This document shows, piece after piece, positions 35,411 through 43,216 of a stretch of DNA of 64,000 bases. The notes under the pieces were generated by a model that was given only the letters and a program-made list of their open reading frames with translations, searched no databases and was not told where the DNA came from. Origin of the DNA: Pseudomonas fluorescens (GTDB lineage Bacteria > Pseudomonadota > Gammaproteobacteria > Pseudomonadales > Pseudomonadaceae); contig NZ_CP015637.1 in the NCBI RefSeq assembly GCF_001708445.1, positions 2,667,001 through 2,731,000 on the forward strand, written 5' to 3'. Positions within the stretch are counted from its first letter, which is position 1. Every line of letters begins with the position of its first letter. The position numbers and the translations under genes were made by a program.

Positions 35411-36667
35411 TTGAGTTCGCAGAAAACCGTGACCGTTACACCGCCCAATTTCCCCCTCACTGGCAAGGTCGCGCCCCCCGGCTCCAAATCCATTACCAAC
35501 CGCGCCCTGCTGCTGGCGGCCCTGGCCACCGGCACCAGTCGCCTGAGCGGCGCACTGAAGAGTGATGACACCCGGCACATGTCGGTGGCCCTACGCCAAA
35601 TGGGCGTGATCATCGATGAGCCGGACGACACCACCTTCGTGGTCACCGGTTCAGGCAAGCTGCAATTGCCGGCGCAACCGCTGTTCCTCGGCAACGCCGG
35701 CACCGCCATGCGCTTCCTCACCGCCGCCGTGGCCACCGTGCAAGGCACCGTGGTGCTGGACGGCGACGACTACATGCAAAAACGCCCGATCGGCCCGCTG
35801 CTGGCGACCCTGCGTGAGAACGGCATCCAGGTCGAGAGCCCGACCGGCTGCCCCCCGGTGACCGTGCACGGCGTCGGCAAGGTCCAGGCCAAGCGCTTCG
35901 AGATCGATGGCGGCTTGTCCAGCCAGTACGTCTCGGCCCTGCTGATGCTCGCAGCCTGCGGCAAAGCGCCGATTGAAGTGGCGCTGACCGGCAAGGATAT
36001 CGGCGCCCGTGGGTATGTGGACCTGACCCTGGACTGCATGCGTGCGTTCGGCGCGCAGGTCGAGGTGGTCGACGACACGACCTGGCGCGTGGCCCCCACC
36101 GGCTACACCGCCCATGACTACCTGATCGAGCCCGACGCTTCCGCCGCCACGTACCTGTGGGCTGCCGAAGTGTTGACCGGCGGCCGCATCGACATCGGCG
36201 TGGCCGCGCAGGACTTCACCCAGCCGGACGCCAAGGCCCAGGCCGTGATTGCCCAGTTCCCGCACATGCAGGCCACGGTGGTCGGTTCGCAGATGCAGGA
36301 TGCGATCCCCACCCTGGCCGTGCTGGCCGCGTTCAACAACACCCCGGTACGCTTCACCGAACTGGCCAACCTGCGGGTCAAGGAATGTGATCGGGTGCAG
36401 GCGCTGCATGACGGCCTGAACGAGATTCGTCCGGGCCTGGCGAGCATTGAAGGCGACGACTTGCTGGTCGCCGCCGACCCGGCGTTGGCCGGCACGTCGT
36501 GCAACGCCCTGATCGACACCCACGCCGACCATCGCATTGCCATGTGCTTTGCCCTCGCCGGGCTGAAGGTCTCGGGCATCAGGATTCAAGACCCGGACTG
36601 CGTGGCCAAGACCTATCCTGAGTACTGGAAGGCCTTGGGCAGCCTCGGTGTGGCGCTGACTTACTGA
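35411..36667 (+). CDS. aroA: 3-phosphoshikimate 1-carboxyvinyltransferase (EPSP synthase) AroA, divergent class
   Basis: 418 residues from a TTG start with GGAG nine bases upstream; a GTG at 35333 would add 26 residues. It joins shikimate-3-phosphate and PEP to give EPSP. Motifs: PGSKSITNRALLLAAL, LGNAGTAMRFLTA, GDDYMQKRPIG, RVKECDRV, DTHADHRIAMCFAL. The residue after AMR is Phe102 where E. coli has Pro101, and the RPIG loop differs from E. coli GDERMRERPIG. Both features recall the glyphosate-insensitive AroA described from P. fluorescens G2. Pseudomonads normally carry another AroA fused to TyrA elsewhere, so this copy may be a second enzyme. Confidence 0.93.
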   Translation: MSSQKTVTVTPPNFPLTGKVAPPGSKSITNRALLLAALATGTSRLSGALKSDDTRHMSVALRQMGVIIDEPDDTTFVVTGSGKLQLPAQPLFLGNAGTAMRFLTAAVATVQGTVVLDGDDYMQKRPIGPLLATLRENGIQVESPTGCPPVTVHGVGKVQAKRFEIDGGLSSQYVSALLMLAACGKAPIEVALTGKDIGARGYVDLTLDCMRAFGAQVEVVDDTTWRVAPTGYTAHDYLIEPDASAATYLWAAEVLTGGRIDIGVAAQDFTQPDAKAQAVIAQFPHMQATVVGSQMQDAIPTLAVLAAFNNTPVRFTELANLRVKECDRVQALHDGLNEIRPGLASIEGDDLLVAADPALAGTSCNALIDTHADHRIAMCFALAGLKVSGIRIQDPDCVAKTYPEYWKALGSLGVALTY

Positions 36668-36699
36668 GGAAAACGCGTCGGAATGGGGAGGGAATGAAC

Positions 36700-37089
36700 A
36701 TGACGATTCGCCAACCCTGCCCACCCGGCGCCTGCGTCTGCGATCGCGAACAGTTGCTGCAAGCCCCCGGCGCCGACCTGCGCATTCTCAGCCTGACCCG
36801 CCAGGAAGAAAAACGCCTGCTCGAACGCCTTGAAAACCTGCAGAACCTGCAAGACCTGGAACGTATGCAGCAGCGGATGTACGAACTGTTGGGCATTCGC
36901 GTGCACATCGCGCCGGGGCACACCGAGGTCAAGAGCATGCGCGGGATTCAGATCGTGATCGACGAACTGCCCGGCATGTGCCGCAAGACCCGACAATCGA
37001 TCCCGGCGGCGATTCGTCGGGGCCTGGAGAAAAACCCGGAAATTGCCTACCGCCTGCTGGACGCCCACGATCTGTTTCGCGAAGGTTGA
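36700..37089 (+). CDS. Conserved hypothetical protein with N-terminal Cys motif
   Basis: 129 residues. The N-terminus has CPPGACVCDRE (three Cys), followed by a long heptad-rich helix (EEKRLLERLENLQNLQDLERMQQRMYELL) that should form a coiled coil. After it comes a small alpha/beta part with GIQIVIDELPGMCRKTRQSIPAAIR. The start at 36700 is chosen because GGAGGG lies seven bases upstream; the ATG at 36694 is too close to it. It follows aroA by 33 bases and may be co-transcribed. I do not recognise a function. Confidence 0.7.
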   Translation: MTIRQPCPPGACVCDREQLLQAPGADLRILSLTRQEEKRLLERLENLQNLQDLERMQQRMYELLGIRVHIAPGHTEVKSMRGIQIVIDELPGMCRKTRQSIPAAIRRGLEKNPEIAYRLLDAHDLFREG

Positions 37090-37090
37090 A

Positions 37091-37690
37091 TCAAACGGCA
37101 ACCGTCTCGGCCTCGAACAGTCTCTGCCCCACCGCCTTGGCCGTTTGCAGATGCGCGGTCGCCGCGCCATCTTCCGACTCCAGCAACAGCTCCGACGTCA
37201 CCACCTGGGCCCCGCAGTAATCAAAGATCCCGTAGTCGATTTGCGTGCGCATCGCCTTGGCATAGCCATGTCGATCAAAGGCGCTTTCATCGGCGGCGCC
37301 TAGGGCCAGCAGGTGCACACGCAAGTGGCGCAGCTTTTTCACCACGGGCGTGGCGGGGCCGTAGTCGATTGCCCAGCCGTTGACGAAAACGCGGTCGACC
37401 CAGCCCTTGAGCAACGCCGGCATGGACCACCAGTAGATCGGGAACGCTATCACCAGCGCATCGGCACGGTCGATGCGCGCTTGTTCGGCCAATACGTCGG
37501 CCGGCGGCGTAGCGCGGATACGGTGCACCAGGTGATCGGCGGCGGCGTAGCGCGGGTCGAAGCCTTCGGCGGCGAGGTCGGCGATTTCGAAGCTGTGGCC
37601 CGCCGCAGTCAGCCCGGCAGCCACCTGCGCGGCCACGGCGTGGGTGAGCGATTGTGGGTCGTGATGGGCAACGACGATGAGTGCGTGCAT
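37091..37690 (-). CDS. NAD(P)H:quinone oxidoreductase, flavodoxin-fold (NQO1/MdaB-like)
   Basis: 199 residues. VVAHHDPQSLTHAVA is the flavin phosphate loop, followed by FDPRYAAADH, ADALVIAFPIYWWSMPALLKGWVDRVF and a later Gly-rich loop, all typical of the Flavodoxin_2 family that reduces quinones by two electrons using FAD or FMN. AAGGGAG precedes the ATG. It is divergent from a TetR gene 72 bases away with paired operator-like repeats between them, so it is probably induced by quinones or other electrophiles. Confidence 0.88.
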   Translation of the reverse strand: MHALIVVAHHDPQSLTHAVAAQVAAGLTAAGHSFEIADLAAEGFDPRYAAADHLVHRIRATPPADVLAEQARIDRADALVIAFPIYWWSMPALLKGWVDRVFVNGWAIDYGPATPVVKKLRHLRVHLLALGAADESAFDRHGYAKAMRTQIDYGIFDYCGAQVVTSELLLESEDGAATAHLQTAKAVGQRLFEAETVAV

Positions 37691-37716
37691 GACTTTGACT
37701 CCCTTTCGGTTTAATC

Positions 37717-37755
37717 TACTTTTAGTAAGTTAACGCAGATAAATTACTTTTGGTA
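37717..37755. promoter_or_regulatory. Paired TetR-operator-like repeats between the quinone reductase and tetR genes
   Basis: TACTTTTAGTA (37717-37727) and TACTTTTGGTA (37745-37755) are near-identical and in the same orientation, with centres 28 bases apart. Each is roughly palindromic (TACT...AGTA). They occupy the middle of a 72-base AT-rich divergent promoter region, which suits a repressor acting on both genes. Confidence 0.6.
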
Positions 37756-37762
37756 TATAAGC

Positions 37763-38356
37763 ATGTCAAGCCTTGAATCCCCTGCCCCACGTCGTCGCCT
37801 GTCCCGTGAAGATCGCCTGCGCCAATTATTGGATGTGGCCTGGCAACTGGTGCGCGAGGAAGGCACCGAAGCGCTGACCCTGGGCCGCCTGGCGGAACTG
37901 GCGGGCGTGACCAAGCCGGTGGTCTACGACCATTTCGTCACCCGCGCCGGGTTGCTCGCCGCGCTGTATGAAGACTTCGACGGGCGTCAGACCCAGGTGT
38001 TTGCCGAGGCCCTCGACGCCAGCAGCGCGACCTTGGAAGAGCGCGCAGGGGTGATTGCCTCGTGCTATGTCGATTGCGTGTTATTGCAGGGCCGGGAAAT
38101 TCCGGGGGTGATTGCGGCACTGAGCAGCTCGCCGGAGCTGGAAGCGCTCAAGCGCAAATACGAGGCGATCTTTCTCGACAAATGCCGCGCCGCGCTGGCG
38201 CCCTTTGGCCAGGTATCACAGGCAGGATTGCGGGCGATGCTGGGTGCCGCGGAAGCGTTGTCCCACGCAGCCGCCAGTGGCGAAATCAGCCGTGAAGAGG
38301 CGCAACAGGAGTTGCTGGCGACGATTCTGGCGATGGTCAATCGCTCACGGAGCTGA
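37763..38356 (+). CDS. TetR-family transcriptional regulator
   Basis: 197 residues. The HTH is LLDVAWQLVREEGTEALTLGRLAELAGVTKPVVYDHFVTRAGLLAALY (about 20-68), followed by an all-helical ligand domain. Divergent from the quinone reductase, which with itself is the expected target through the repeats at 37717-37755. A hairpin with a T-run follows three bases after the stop. The inducer is unknown. Confidence 0.9.
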   Translation: MSSLESPAPRRRLSREDRLRQLLDVAWQLVREEGTEALTLGRLAELAGVTKPVVYDHFVTRAGLLAALYEDFDGRQTQVFAEALDASSATLEERAGVIASCYVDCVLLQGREIPGVIAALSSSPELEALKRKYEAIFLDKCRAALAPFGQVSQAGLRAMLGAAEALSHAAASGEISREEAQQELLATILAMVNRSRS

Positions 38357-38358
38357 AG

Positions 38359-38402
38359 ACTGGACGGGCTTGCCCTGATGCTGTCCAGTTAAGGCTTTTT
38401 TG
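38359..38402 (+). terminator. Intrinsic terminator of the tetR gene, merging with a REPIN flank
   Basis: ACTGGAC (38359-38365) pairs with GTCCAGT (38383-38389), enclosing an inner GGG-CTTG-CCC hairpin; AAGGC and a run of six T follow. The T-run belongs to the shared REPIN flank that starts at 38386, so the repeat may supply the terminator tail. Confidence 0.65.
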
Positions 38403-38462
38403 TAGGAGCGAGCTTGCTCGCGAAGAACTCACAGGCGCCGCGTTGATTCAGGAAACACGCGT
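38386..38462. repeat. Truncated REPIN copy (one arm plus outer flank)
   Basis: These 77 bases equal the reverse complement of 21571-21647: outer CAGTTAAG, T-run, arm TGTAGGAGCGAGCTTGCTCG and most of the spacer. The match stops at 38462, where the other copy goes on to the second arm; here CCCCCCATTTTT begins. The second arm is not found next to the nearby insertion sequence, so the truncation is not a simple IS interruption. Confidence 0.85.
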
Positions 38463-38710
38463 CCCCCCATTTTTGCAATACTGATTAACGGGCGATGTGG
38501 TTGGCTTGCTTAAATCTATCCGGCGTCTGTTTGGGGCTTGCCCCAGCGCCACGATGAGAGTCGCGCCTGACGATCCTTAAAAGCCCGTCGGCTTCTGAAG
38601 CCGATTTTTATGTCAGGATCTTCGCCAGGCCGGTAGGCCGTTCACGTCATCCGTTGTTCAGCTATCGCAAAACCTGAAGGGTGAATTGTGGTACTGCAAC
38701 AACCGCAGGG
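38463..38710. other. Gene-free stretch between the truncated REPIN and the transposase
   Basis: No supported protein gene lies here. It holds a short GGGGC-TT-GCCCC hairpin (near 38535), a terminator-like hairpin at 38588-38609 and, towards 38710, what must include the 3' end of the insertion sequence, whose exact edge I cannot place. An unrecognised small RNA ending at the hairpin is possible but no promoter is convincing. Confidence 0.4.
38588..38609 (+). terminator. Intrinsic terminator hairpin upstream of the IS
   Basis: TCGGCTT-CTG-AAGCCGA is a perfect 7-bp stem followed by five T. On the minus strand it is preceded by AAAAA and followed, after a short gap, by CTTTT, so it could also serve the transposase transcript. 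Confidence 0.65.
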
Positions 38711-39736
38711 TCAGGCGTTCAAGGCGTCTGGCCCTGCTTCATATTGCGCATGGTGAGCCGCTATCGCCCAAGCGATACGCGCCAGTTTGTTGGCCAGGGC
38801 ACAGGCCACCACATTCGAGTGTCGTCGGCGCAGCAGCGCTCGCACCCAGTCGGCCAAAGCCCCCTTCTGATGATCCAGCCTCTGCATGTAAACCCTGGAG
38901 CATTGCACCAGCAGTTGCCGCAGGTGCTTGTCACCCCGCTTGCTGATCCCCAACAAATTGGCTTTGCCGCCCGTGCTGTACTGTCGCGGCACCAAGCCCA
39001 CTGAAGCCGCAAAATCGCGACTGCATCGGTATTGCTTGCCATCGCCCATTTCTACAGCCAGAAGGCTGGCGGTGATCGGACCGACACACGGCATGCTAAG
39101 CAAACGGCTCCCCAGATCATCGTCGGCCAGCTGGCAAGCCAGTTGTTTGTCCAGTTCCTTGATCTGTTCATCCAGGTAAACGAAGTGATCGTGCAGGCGT
39201 TGCAACAGCACTGTCAGCCGCACAGGCAGCTCATGCTCGGCCAAAACAGCTGCCAAACGCTTCATGATGGCTGAGCCTTTGGGCAGGCTGATGCCAAATT
39301 CCAGCAGGAAACCGTGCATCTGATTGGCTGTCTTGGTGCGGTCATGCACCAACGACTCGCGCATGCGATGCAGGACAGACAGGGTTTGCTGAGACTCGGT
39401 TTTAGGCGTAACGAAGCGCATGGACGGACGGGAAGCCGCCTCGCAAATGGCCTCTGCGTCGATAAAGTCATTTTTGTTGCCCTTGACGAAAGGGCGGACA
39501 AACTGCGGTGAAATCAACTTGGTCGTATGCCCCATCGCCGCAAGCTGACGGGCGATGAAGTGAGAGCCGGCACAGGCTTCCGTTACCACGACGCAGCTCG
39601 GCAAGTTGCCGAAGAACCGCATCATCTGCGCTCGCGAGAGCTTTTTGCGAAACACCTCGCGGCCCGATTTGTCTTGGCCCAGAAGGTGGAAATTATGTTT
39701 GCCGAGATCGATCCCGATCAGCGCTGACTCGCTCAT
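38711..39736 (-). CDS. IS110-family transposase (DEDD recombinase)
   Basis: 341 residues, full length. The RuvC-like N-terminal half has Asp in LIGIDLGKHNFHL, Glu in VVVTEACAGSH and the NDFIDAEAI pair (DEDD set). The C-terminal Transposase_20 half has LLSMPCVGPITASLLAVEMGD and VPRQYSTGGKANLLGISKRGD, carrying the conserved Ser that attacks DNA. Nothing is broken, so it looks active. The start at 39736 has GGAGG eight bases upstream; a hairpin with a T-rich tail lies just before that site, suggesting translation or transcription is held low. Confidence 0.93.
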   Translation of the reverse strand: MSESALIGIDLGKHNFHLLGQDKSGREVFRKKLSRAQMMRFFGNLPSCVVVTEACAGSHFIARQLAAMGHTTKLISPQFVRPFVKGNKNDFIDAEAICEAASRPSMRFVTPKTESQQTLSVLHRMRESLVHDRTKTANQMHGFLLEFGISLPKGSAIMKRLAAVLAEHELPVRLTVLLQRLHDHFVYLDEQIKELDKQLACQLADDDLGSRLLSMPCVGPITASLLAVEMGDGKQYRCSRDFAASVGLVPRQYSTGGKANLLGISKRGDKHLRQLLVQCSRVYMQRLDHQKGALADWVRALLRRRHSNVVACALANKLARIAWAIAAHHAQYEAGPDALNA

Positions 39737-39758
39737 GATGATGGCCTCCAAAAACAAA

Positions 39759-39950
39759 ACACCTTGCGAAAGCGTAGCCCTCGCAGGGTGTGGGGGTGAC
39801 CATCTCATTAGCCCGGTTGCGTTTGCGCGACAGCCGATGCCCGCAGCCGTCAGTCATACGATCCATCGTGCATCTGTAGGATAGCGATCCTCTTTCAAAC
39901 CGCTGATACTCATCCCCAGGCCCTGCCCACGTCCAGACGACGTTCCGGTC
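39759..39950 (-). ncRNA. Candidate bridge RNA of the IS110 element
   Basis: The ~190 bases upstream of the transposase, read on the minus strand, hold several hairpins: AGGAT-CGCT-ATCCT, ACGAT-GG-ATCGT, and at the end an 11-bp stem ACACCCTGCGA / TCGCAAGGTGT (39759-39791, one mismatch) followed by TTTTGTTTTT. That last hairpin looks like an intrinsic terminator placed just before the transposase ribosome site. Established knowledge: IS110-group elements encode a bridge RNA here that pairs with donor and target DNA. The 5' end and guide loops are not resolved. Confidence 0.5.
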
Positions 39951-40003
39951 CTTAATGACTTCGTGACGAAAACAATAAGAATGTCGCACAGAGGTACCTA
40001 CGA

Positions 40004-40981
40004 ATGAGCCGTCATGATCATGGACATGCCAGCCTCCTGGAAGCGTTCAGCGCGATAACACTGGAGCTTCAGCGCCTGGCGCAGAACAAAGATATCGAGC
40101 ATTTCCATCACGCCGCGCTGAGCTGCATCAGCCAACTGTTGCCCTTCGACAGTGCCTGGTGGGGCCGTGCGGCACTGATTGACGGGTTGCCTGAAGAACA
40201 CCACTCCTACCTCTACAAATTGCCCCGCAGCTACCTGCCGGACTGGCAATCGATTCGTCATATCGACGTGACCGTCGGCAAGGTCCACGACAACCTGGGA
40301 CAAGCGGTCATCGTCGACATGCGCAACCCCGCCAGCGGTCCTGGGCTCAACTGGCTCGGCGAGCTGTATGGCATTGGCCAATTGCTGTGCGTTGCGTACG
40401 TCGACCCGCAAACCCACCTCAGTGATCACCTCACGGTCTATCGCGCTCCCGACGCACCGTGCTTTACCGGTCAGGATTGCCTGTTGCTGAACAACCTCAT
40501 GCTGCATCTGGTAGCGGCGGTATCGGCCAATCAGATCCGCACCCTGGTGGCCATGCGCGAAACCCTCACCAGCCCGCGCAATCTGGCGCTCGCCGTATGC
40601 GACCAGCGCGGCACACTGCACTGCGCGGAACGTGGCTTCGTCGACTTGCTGCTGAGCGAATGGCCGGACTGGACCGGCCCTTGCCTACCGGTGGCGATGG
40701 ACGCCCAGGGGTATGAAGGCAAGCACTTGCAGGTCGAGGCTTCGACGGTCGGTGACCTGTTCCTGCTGGCAGCCCGCAGCCGCACGGTGCTGGTGCAACT
40801 GAGCCCACGGGAAAACGATGTGGCCCAGGGCTTCGGCGAAGGCAAGACCTACAAGGAAGTCGCCCGCGATCTGGGCATGTCACCCAATACCGTGCGCCAC
40901 CACATCCGCGCCATCTACAGCAAACTCGGGGTCAAGGACAAAGCCCGAATAGCTCATCTGCTGCACGCCCCGCCTGACTGA
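40004..40981 (+). CDS. LuxR-type transcriptional regulator
   Basis: 325 residues. The C-terminal HTH is LSPRENDVAQGFGEGKTYKEVARDLGMSPNTVRHHIRAIYSKLGVKDKARIAHLL. The N-terminal 250 residues form an unassigned GAF/PAS-like sensor domain (FDSAWWGRAALIDG, SGPGLNWLGELYGIGQ); no acyl-homoserine-lactone signature and no receiver Asp are seen, so it is not a quorum sensor or a response regulator. It heads the porin, MFS and deacetylase-like genes and is probably their regulator. A double hairpin with a T-run separates it from the porin. Confidence 0.88.
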   Translation: MSRHDHGHASLLEAFSAITLELQRLAQNKDIEHFHHAALSCISQLLPFDSAWWGRAALIDGLPEEHHSYLYKLPRSYLPDWQSIRHIDVTVGKVHDNLGQAVIVDMRNPASGPGLNWLGELYGIGQLLCVAYVDPQTHLSDHLTVYRAPDAPCFTGQDCLLLNNLMLHLVAAVSANQIRTLVAMRETLTSPRNLALAVCDQRGTLHCAERGFVDLLLSEWPDWTGPCLPVAMDAQGYEGKHLQVEASTVGDLFLLAARSRTVLVQLSPRENDVAQGFGEGKTYKEVARDLGMSPNTVRHHIRAIYSKLGVKDKARIAHLLHAPPD

Positions 40982-41011
40982 TCTGCACCGCTGACTCGCG
41001 CTGACTTTTTC

Positions 41012-41056
41012 GCGGTCCTTTTGACCGCCACGGGGCGCTTTTGCGCTTTTTTTTTG
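41012..41056 (+). terminator. Terminator after the luxR-type gene
   Basis: GCGGTC-CTTTT-GACCGC (41012-41028) is followed by GCGC-TTTT-GCGC and nine T (41036-41055). The strong tail suggests that the regulator forms its own transcript and that the porin gene at 41121 has a separate promoter. Confidence 0.75.
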
Positions 41057-41120
41057 CCCCTCTGCCAATGACGGGCGATCCGTTCGCCGCACAACAACTC
41101 AAAGAAGAGATGCAATACCC

Positions 41121-41996
41121 ATGACCAGGACCTTCACCCGCAACACCGCACTGGCCCTCATCAGTGGTCTGTCGAGCCTGCACGCTGGCGCTGCCGACCT
41201 CAACGCCCGGGATTTTTTTGGCGCGCCCTCGGGCACCACCCTGGGCGTACTGTATTTGCCGGCAAGCCGCGCCGGCGATTTCCACGGCCCGGCCGACAGC
41301 ACCGGCAAGGCCGACCTGAAGGTCAACGCTGTGGCTTATCGCCAGGTCTTTTTCACCGACATCTGCGGCACGCTCTGCACGCCACAGTTCATCGTGCCCT
41401 TCGCCGACATCAACGCCCGCCTGCCGGGTGCCAGCCAGCACACTGGAGAAAGCGGATTCGGTGATCCTCAGGTCGGCGGCACAGTGTTCTTCATCAACGA
41501 CCCCGCCTCGCGCACCTACAGCGGACTGCTGAGCCTGATTACCCTGCCGGTGGGTGAGTACCACAGCAACCATCCAGATGTGTCGCCCGGCGCCAATCGC
41601 TGGGGCGCCACCTTCGTTTACAACTACACCCAGGGCATCGGTGAAAAATGGGTGCTGGAAGCCAACCTCGAAGCCCAGCTTTATGGCAAGAACGACGACT
41701 ACTTCGGCAGCGACCTGAAACAGGACCCGCTGTATCGACTGCAAGCCTTTGCCTCCTACGACTTCACCCCAAGCACCTATGGCGCGTTGCGACTGATCCA
41801 CGCCGATGGCGGCGAGCTGCGCATCAATGACCAGCGCATCGACGACACCCACAAGCGCTACACCCAGGTGGGTTTCGAAGTCGGTCATTGGCTCGATCAA
41901 CAGAATCAATTGATGTTCAGCCTCTCGCAGAACGTCGCCACCGACAACGGCTATCACGGCACCGACGCGCTGCTGCGCCTGGTCCATGTGTTCTGA
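41121..41996 (+). CDS. Outer-membrane MetA-pathway (Phenol_MetA_deg-like) channel, copy 1
   Basis: 291 residues with a signal peptide (cleavage near LHAGAA). The rest is beta-rich with alternating aromatic strands, ending LLRLVHVF (C-terminal Phe, as in outer-membrane beta-barrels). GESGFGDPQVGGTVFF and LITLPVGEYHSN match the family named after the MetA pathway of phenol degradation. It probably lets an aromatic or hydrophobic substrate through the outer membrane. A paralogue is at 48432-49286. It precedes the MFS gene by 22 bases. Confidence 0.85.
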   Translation: MTRTFTRNTALALISGLSSLHAGAADLNARDFFGAPSGTTLGVLYLPASRAGDFHGPADSTGKADLKVNAVAYRQVFFTDICGTLCTPQFIVPFADINARLPGASQHTGESGFGDPQVGGTVFFINDPASRTYSGLLSLITLPVGEYHSNHPDVSPGANRWGATFVYNYTQGIGEKWVLEANLEAQLYGKNDDYFGSDLKQDPLYRLQAFASYDFTPSTYGALRLIHADGGELRINDQRIDDTHKRYTQVGFEVGHWLDQQNQLMFSLSQNVATDNGYHGTDALLRLVHVF

Positions 41997-42018
41997 ATTC
42001 ATTCATCGGAGCTTGACC

Positions 42019-43182
42019 ATGAACACCCAGACCAAACCGCTGCCCCATCAGCGTTCCCTCGCTTCATCGCAACTGGCATTGCTGGCCGCCATTGTGCTGT
42101 TTGCCGCCATCACCCCGACCATCCTCATGACCGCACCGGCAGTGGCGGCGCAACTGGCGACTCAATGGCAGTTGAGCGCCTCACAGATCGGCGATCTGTT
42201 CTCCACTGAACTGGGTGCCATGAGCCTGGCCACCCTGCCCGCGCTCTGGTGGCTCAAACGTGTCGACTGGCGCCGCGCCGCATTGGCGGCCGGGGTTGTG
42301 TTTATTGCAGCCAACCTGTTGTCGATACTGGCCCACGATTACCCGATGCTTCTGGCATTGCGCTTCTGCAGCGCCCTGGCCGGCGGTTCATTGATGATTA
42401 TCTGCCTGTCCAGCGCGGCCTCGACGTCCAACCCCGGACGCGTCTATGGCTTATGGGTGATGGGGCAACTGGTGGTCGGGGCGCTGGGTTTGAGCATCCT
42501 GCCACGCCTGTTCGAACACTACGGGCTGTCGGCCTGTTACTTGATCCTCGCCGGACTGATGACCGTTTTTCTGCCACTGGCTCGTTATTTCCCCCAGGGC
42601 AGCCCGCCGCCTGCAAAAGTCGCCGAGCGAGTAGCCCTCGCCTCGAAGTGGAAGGCCGCACTGGGCATTCTTGGCATCCTGAGTTTTTACATCAGCCTGA
42701 GCGGCGTCTGGACCTTTATCGGTTCCATCAGCACACGCGCCGGCCTCTCTGCCGAGTCCAGCGGCGAGATCCTTGCCATCGCCACGATGACAGGCATTGT
42801 CGGCGCCGGTTGTGCCTCGCTGATCGGCAATCGTCTGCCACGCCTGCTGTTGCTGCTGCTCGGTTATGCGGTGATGGCAGGCTCGGTGCTGTTGTTGCTG
42901 GGCCAACCCGACATGCTGCGTTTTGCATTGGCCGCGCTGCTGTTCAAGTTCACCTGGACCTTCATCCTGCCGTTGATTCTGGCCTGCCTGGCCGACCTCG
43001 ACCGCTCCGGAAAACTGATGAACGCCTCCAACCTGGTGATCGGTGGCGGCCTGGCCATCGGCCCGAGTGTGGCTGGGCGGCTGATCGAAGCCAGTGGCGA
43101 CTTTCAATCGCTGCTGATCGGCGGGGCCTGCATCACCTTGCTGTCACTGGTGTTGATTCTGAGTTGCCGCCCTAGCGCATGA
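42019..43182 (+). CDS. MFS transporter of the LuxR-linked cluster
   Basis: 387 residues with 12 membrane segments. The usual GxLxDRxGRR loop is weak here (LWWLKRVDWRRAAL). Other landmarks are SLMIICLSSAAST and ALLFKFTWTFILPLILACLADLD. GGAG seven bases before the ATG at 42019 sets the start. Between a MetA-type porin and an amidohydrolase it most likely imports the substrate of that pathway. Substrate unknown. Confidence 0.85.
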   Translation: MNTQTKPLPHQRSLASSQLALLAAIVLFAAITPTILMTAPAVAAQLATQWQLSASQIGDLFSTELGAMSLATLPALWWLKRVDWRRAALAAGVVFIAANLLSILAHDYPMLLALRFCSALAGGSLMIICLSSAASTSNPGRVYGLWVMGQLVVGALGLSILPRLFEHYGLSACYLILAGLMTVFLPLARYFPQGSPPPAKVAERVALASKWKAALGILGILSFYISLSGVWTFIGSISTRAGLSAESSGEILAIATMTGIVGAGCASLIGNRLPRLLLLLLGYAVMAGSVLLLLGQPDMLRFALAALLFKFTWTFILPLILACLADLDRSGKLMNASNLVIGGGLAIGPSVAGRLIEASGDFQSLLIGGACITLLSLVLILSCRPSA

Positions 43183-43216
43183 GCAGCCCTTTTACCCAAA
43201 AAAAATGGAAACGACG

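Larger units (their letters stand above)
38690..39965 (-). mobile_element. IS110-family insertion sequence (edges approximate)
   Basis: One intact transposase gene with about 200 bases of structured non-coding DNA on its 5' side and little on its 3' side. This is the layout of the IS110 subgroup, where the upstream end encodes a bridge RNA. IS110 elements lack terminal inverted repeats and often make no target duplication, so the borders given are estimates. It sits at the left edge of the catabolic region. Confidence 0.7.

Noticed and set aside
38386..38462. Interpretation that the IS110 element simply interrupted this REPIN
   Set aside because: The missing arm is not found on the far side of the element near 39965-40003, and the break at 38462 is about 250 bases from the transposase gene.
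40004..40981. Quorum-sensing LuxR or response regulator for the gene at 40004
   Set aside because: Neither the acyl-homoserine-lactone pocket pattern nor a receiver Asp motif is present in the N-terminal domain.
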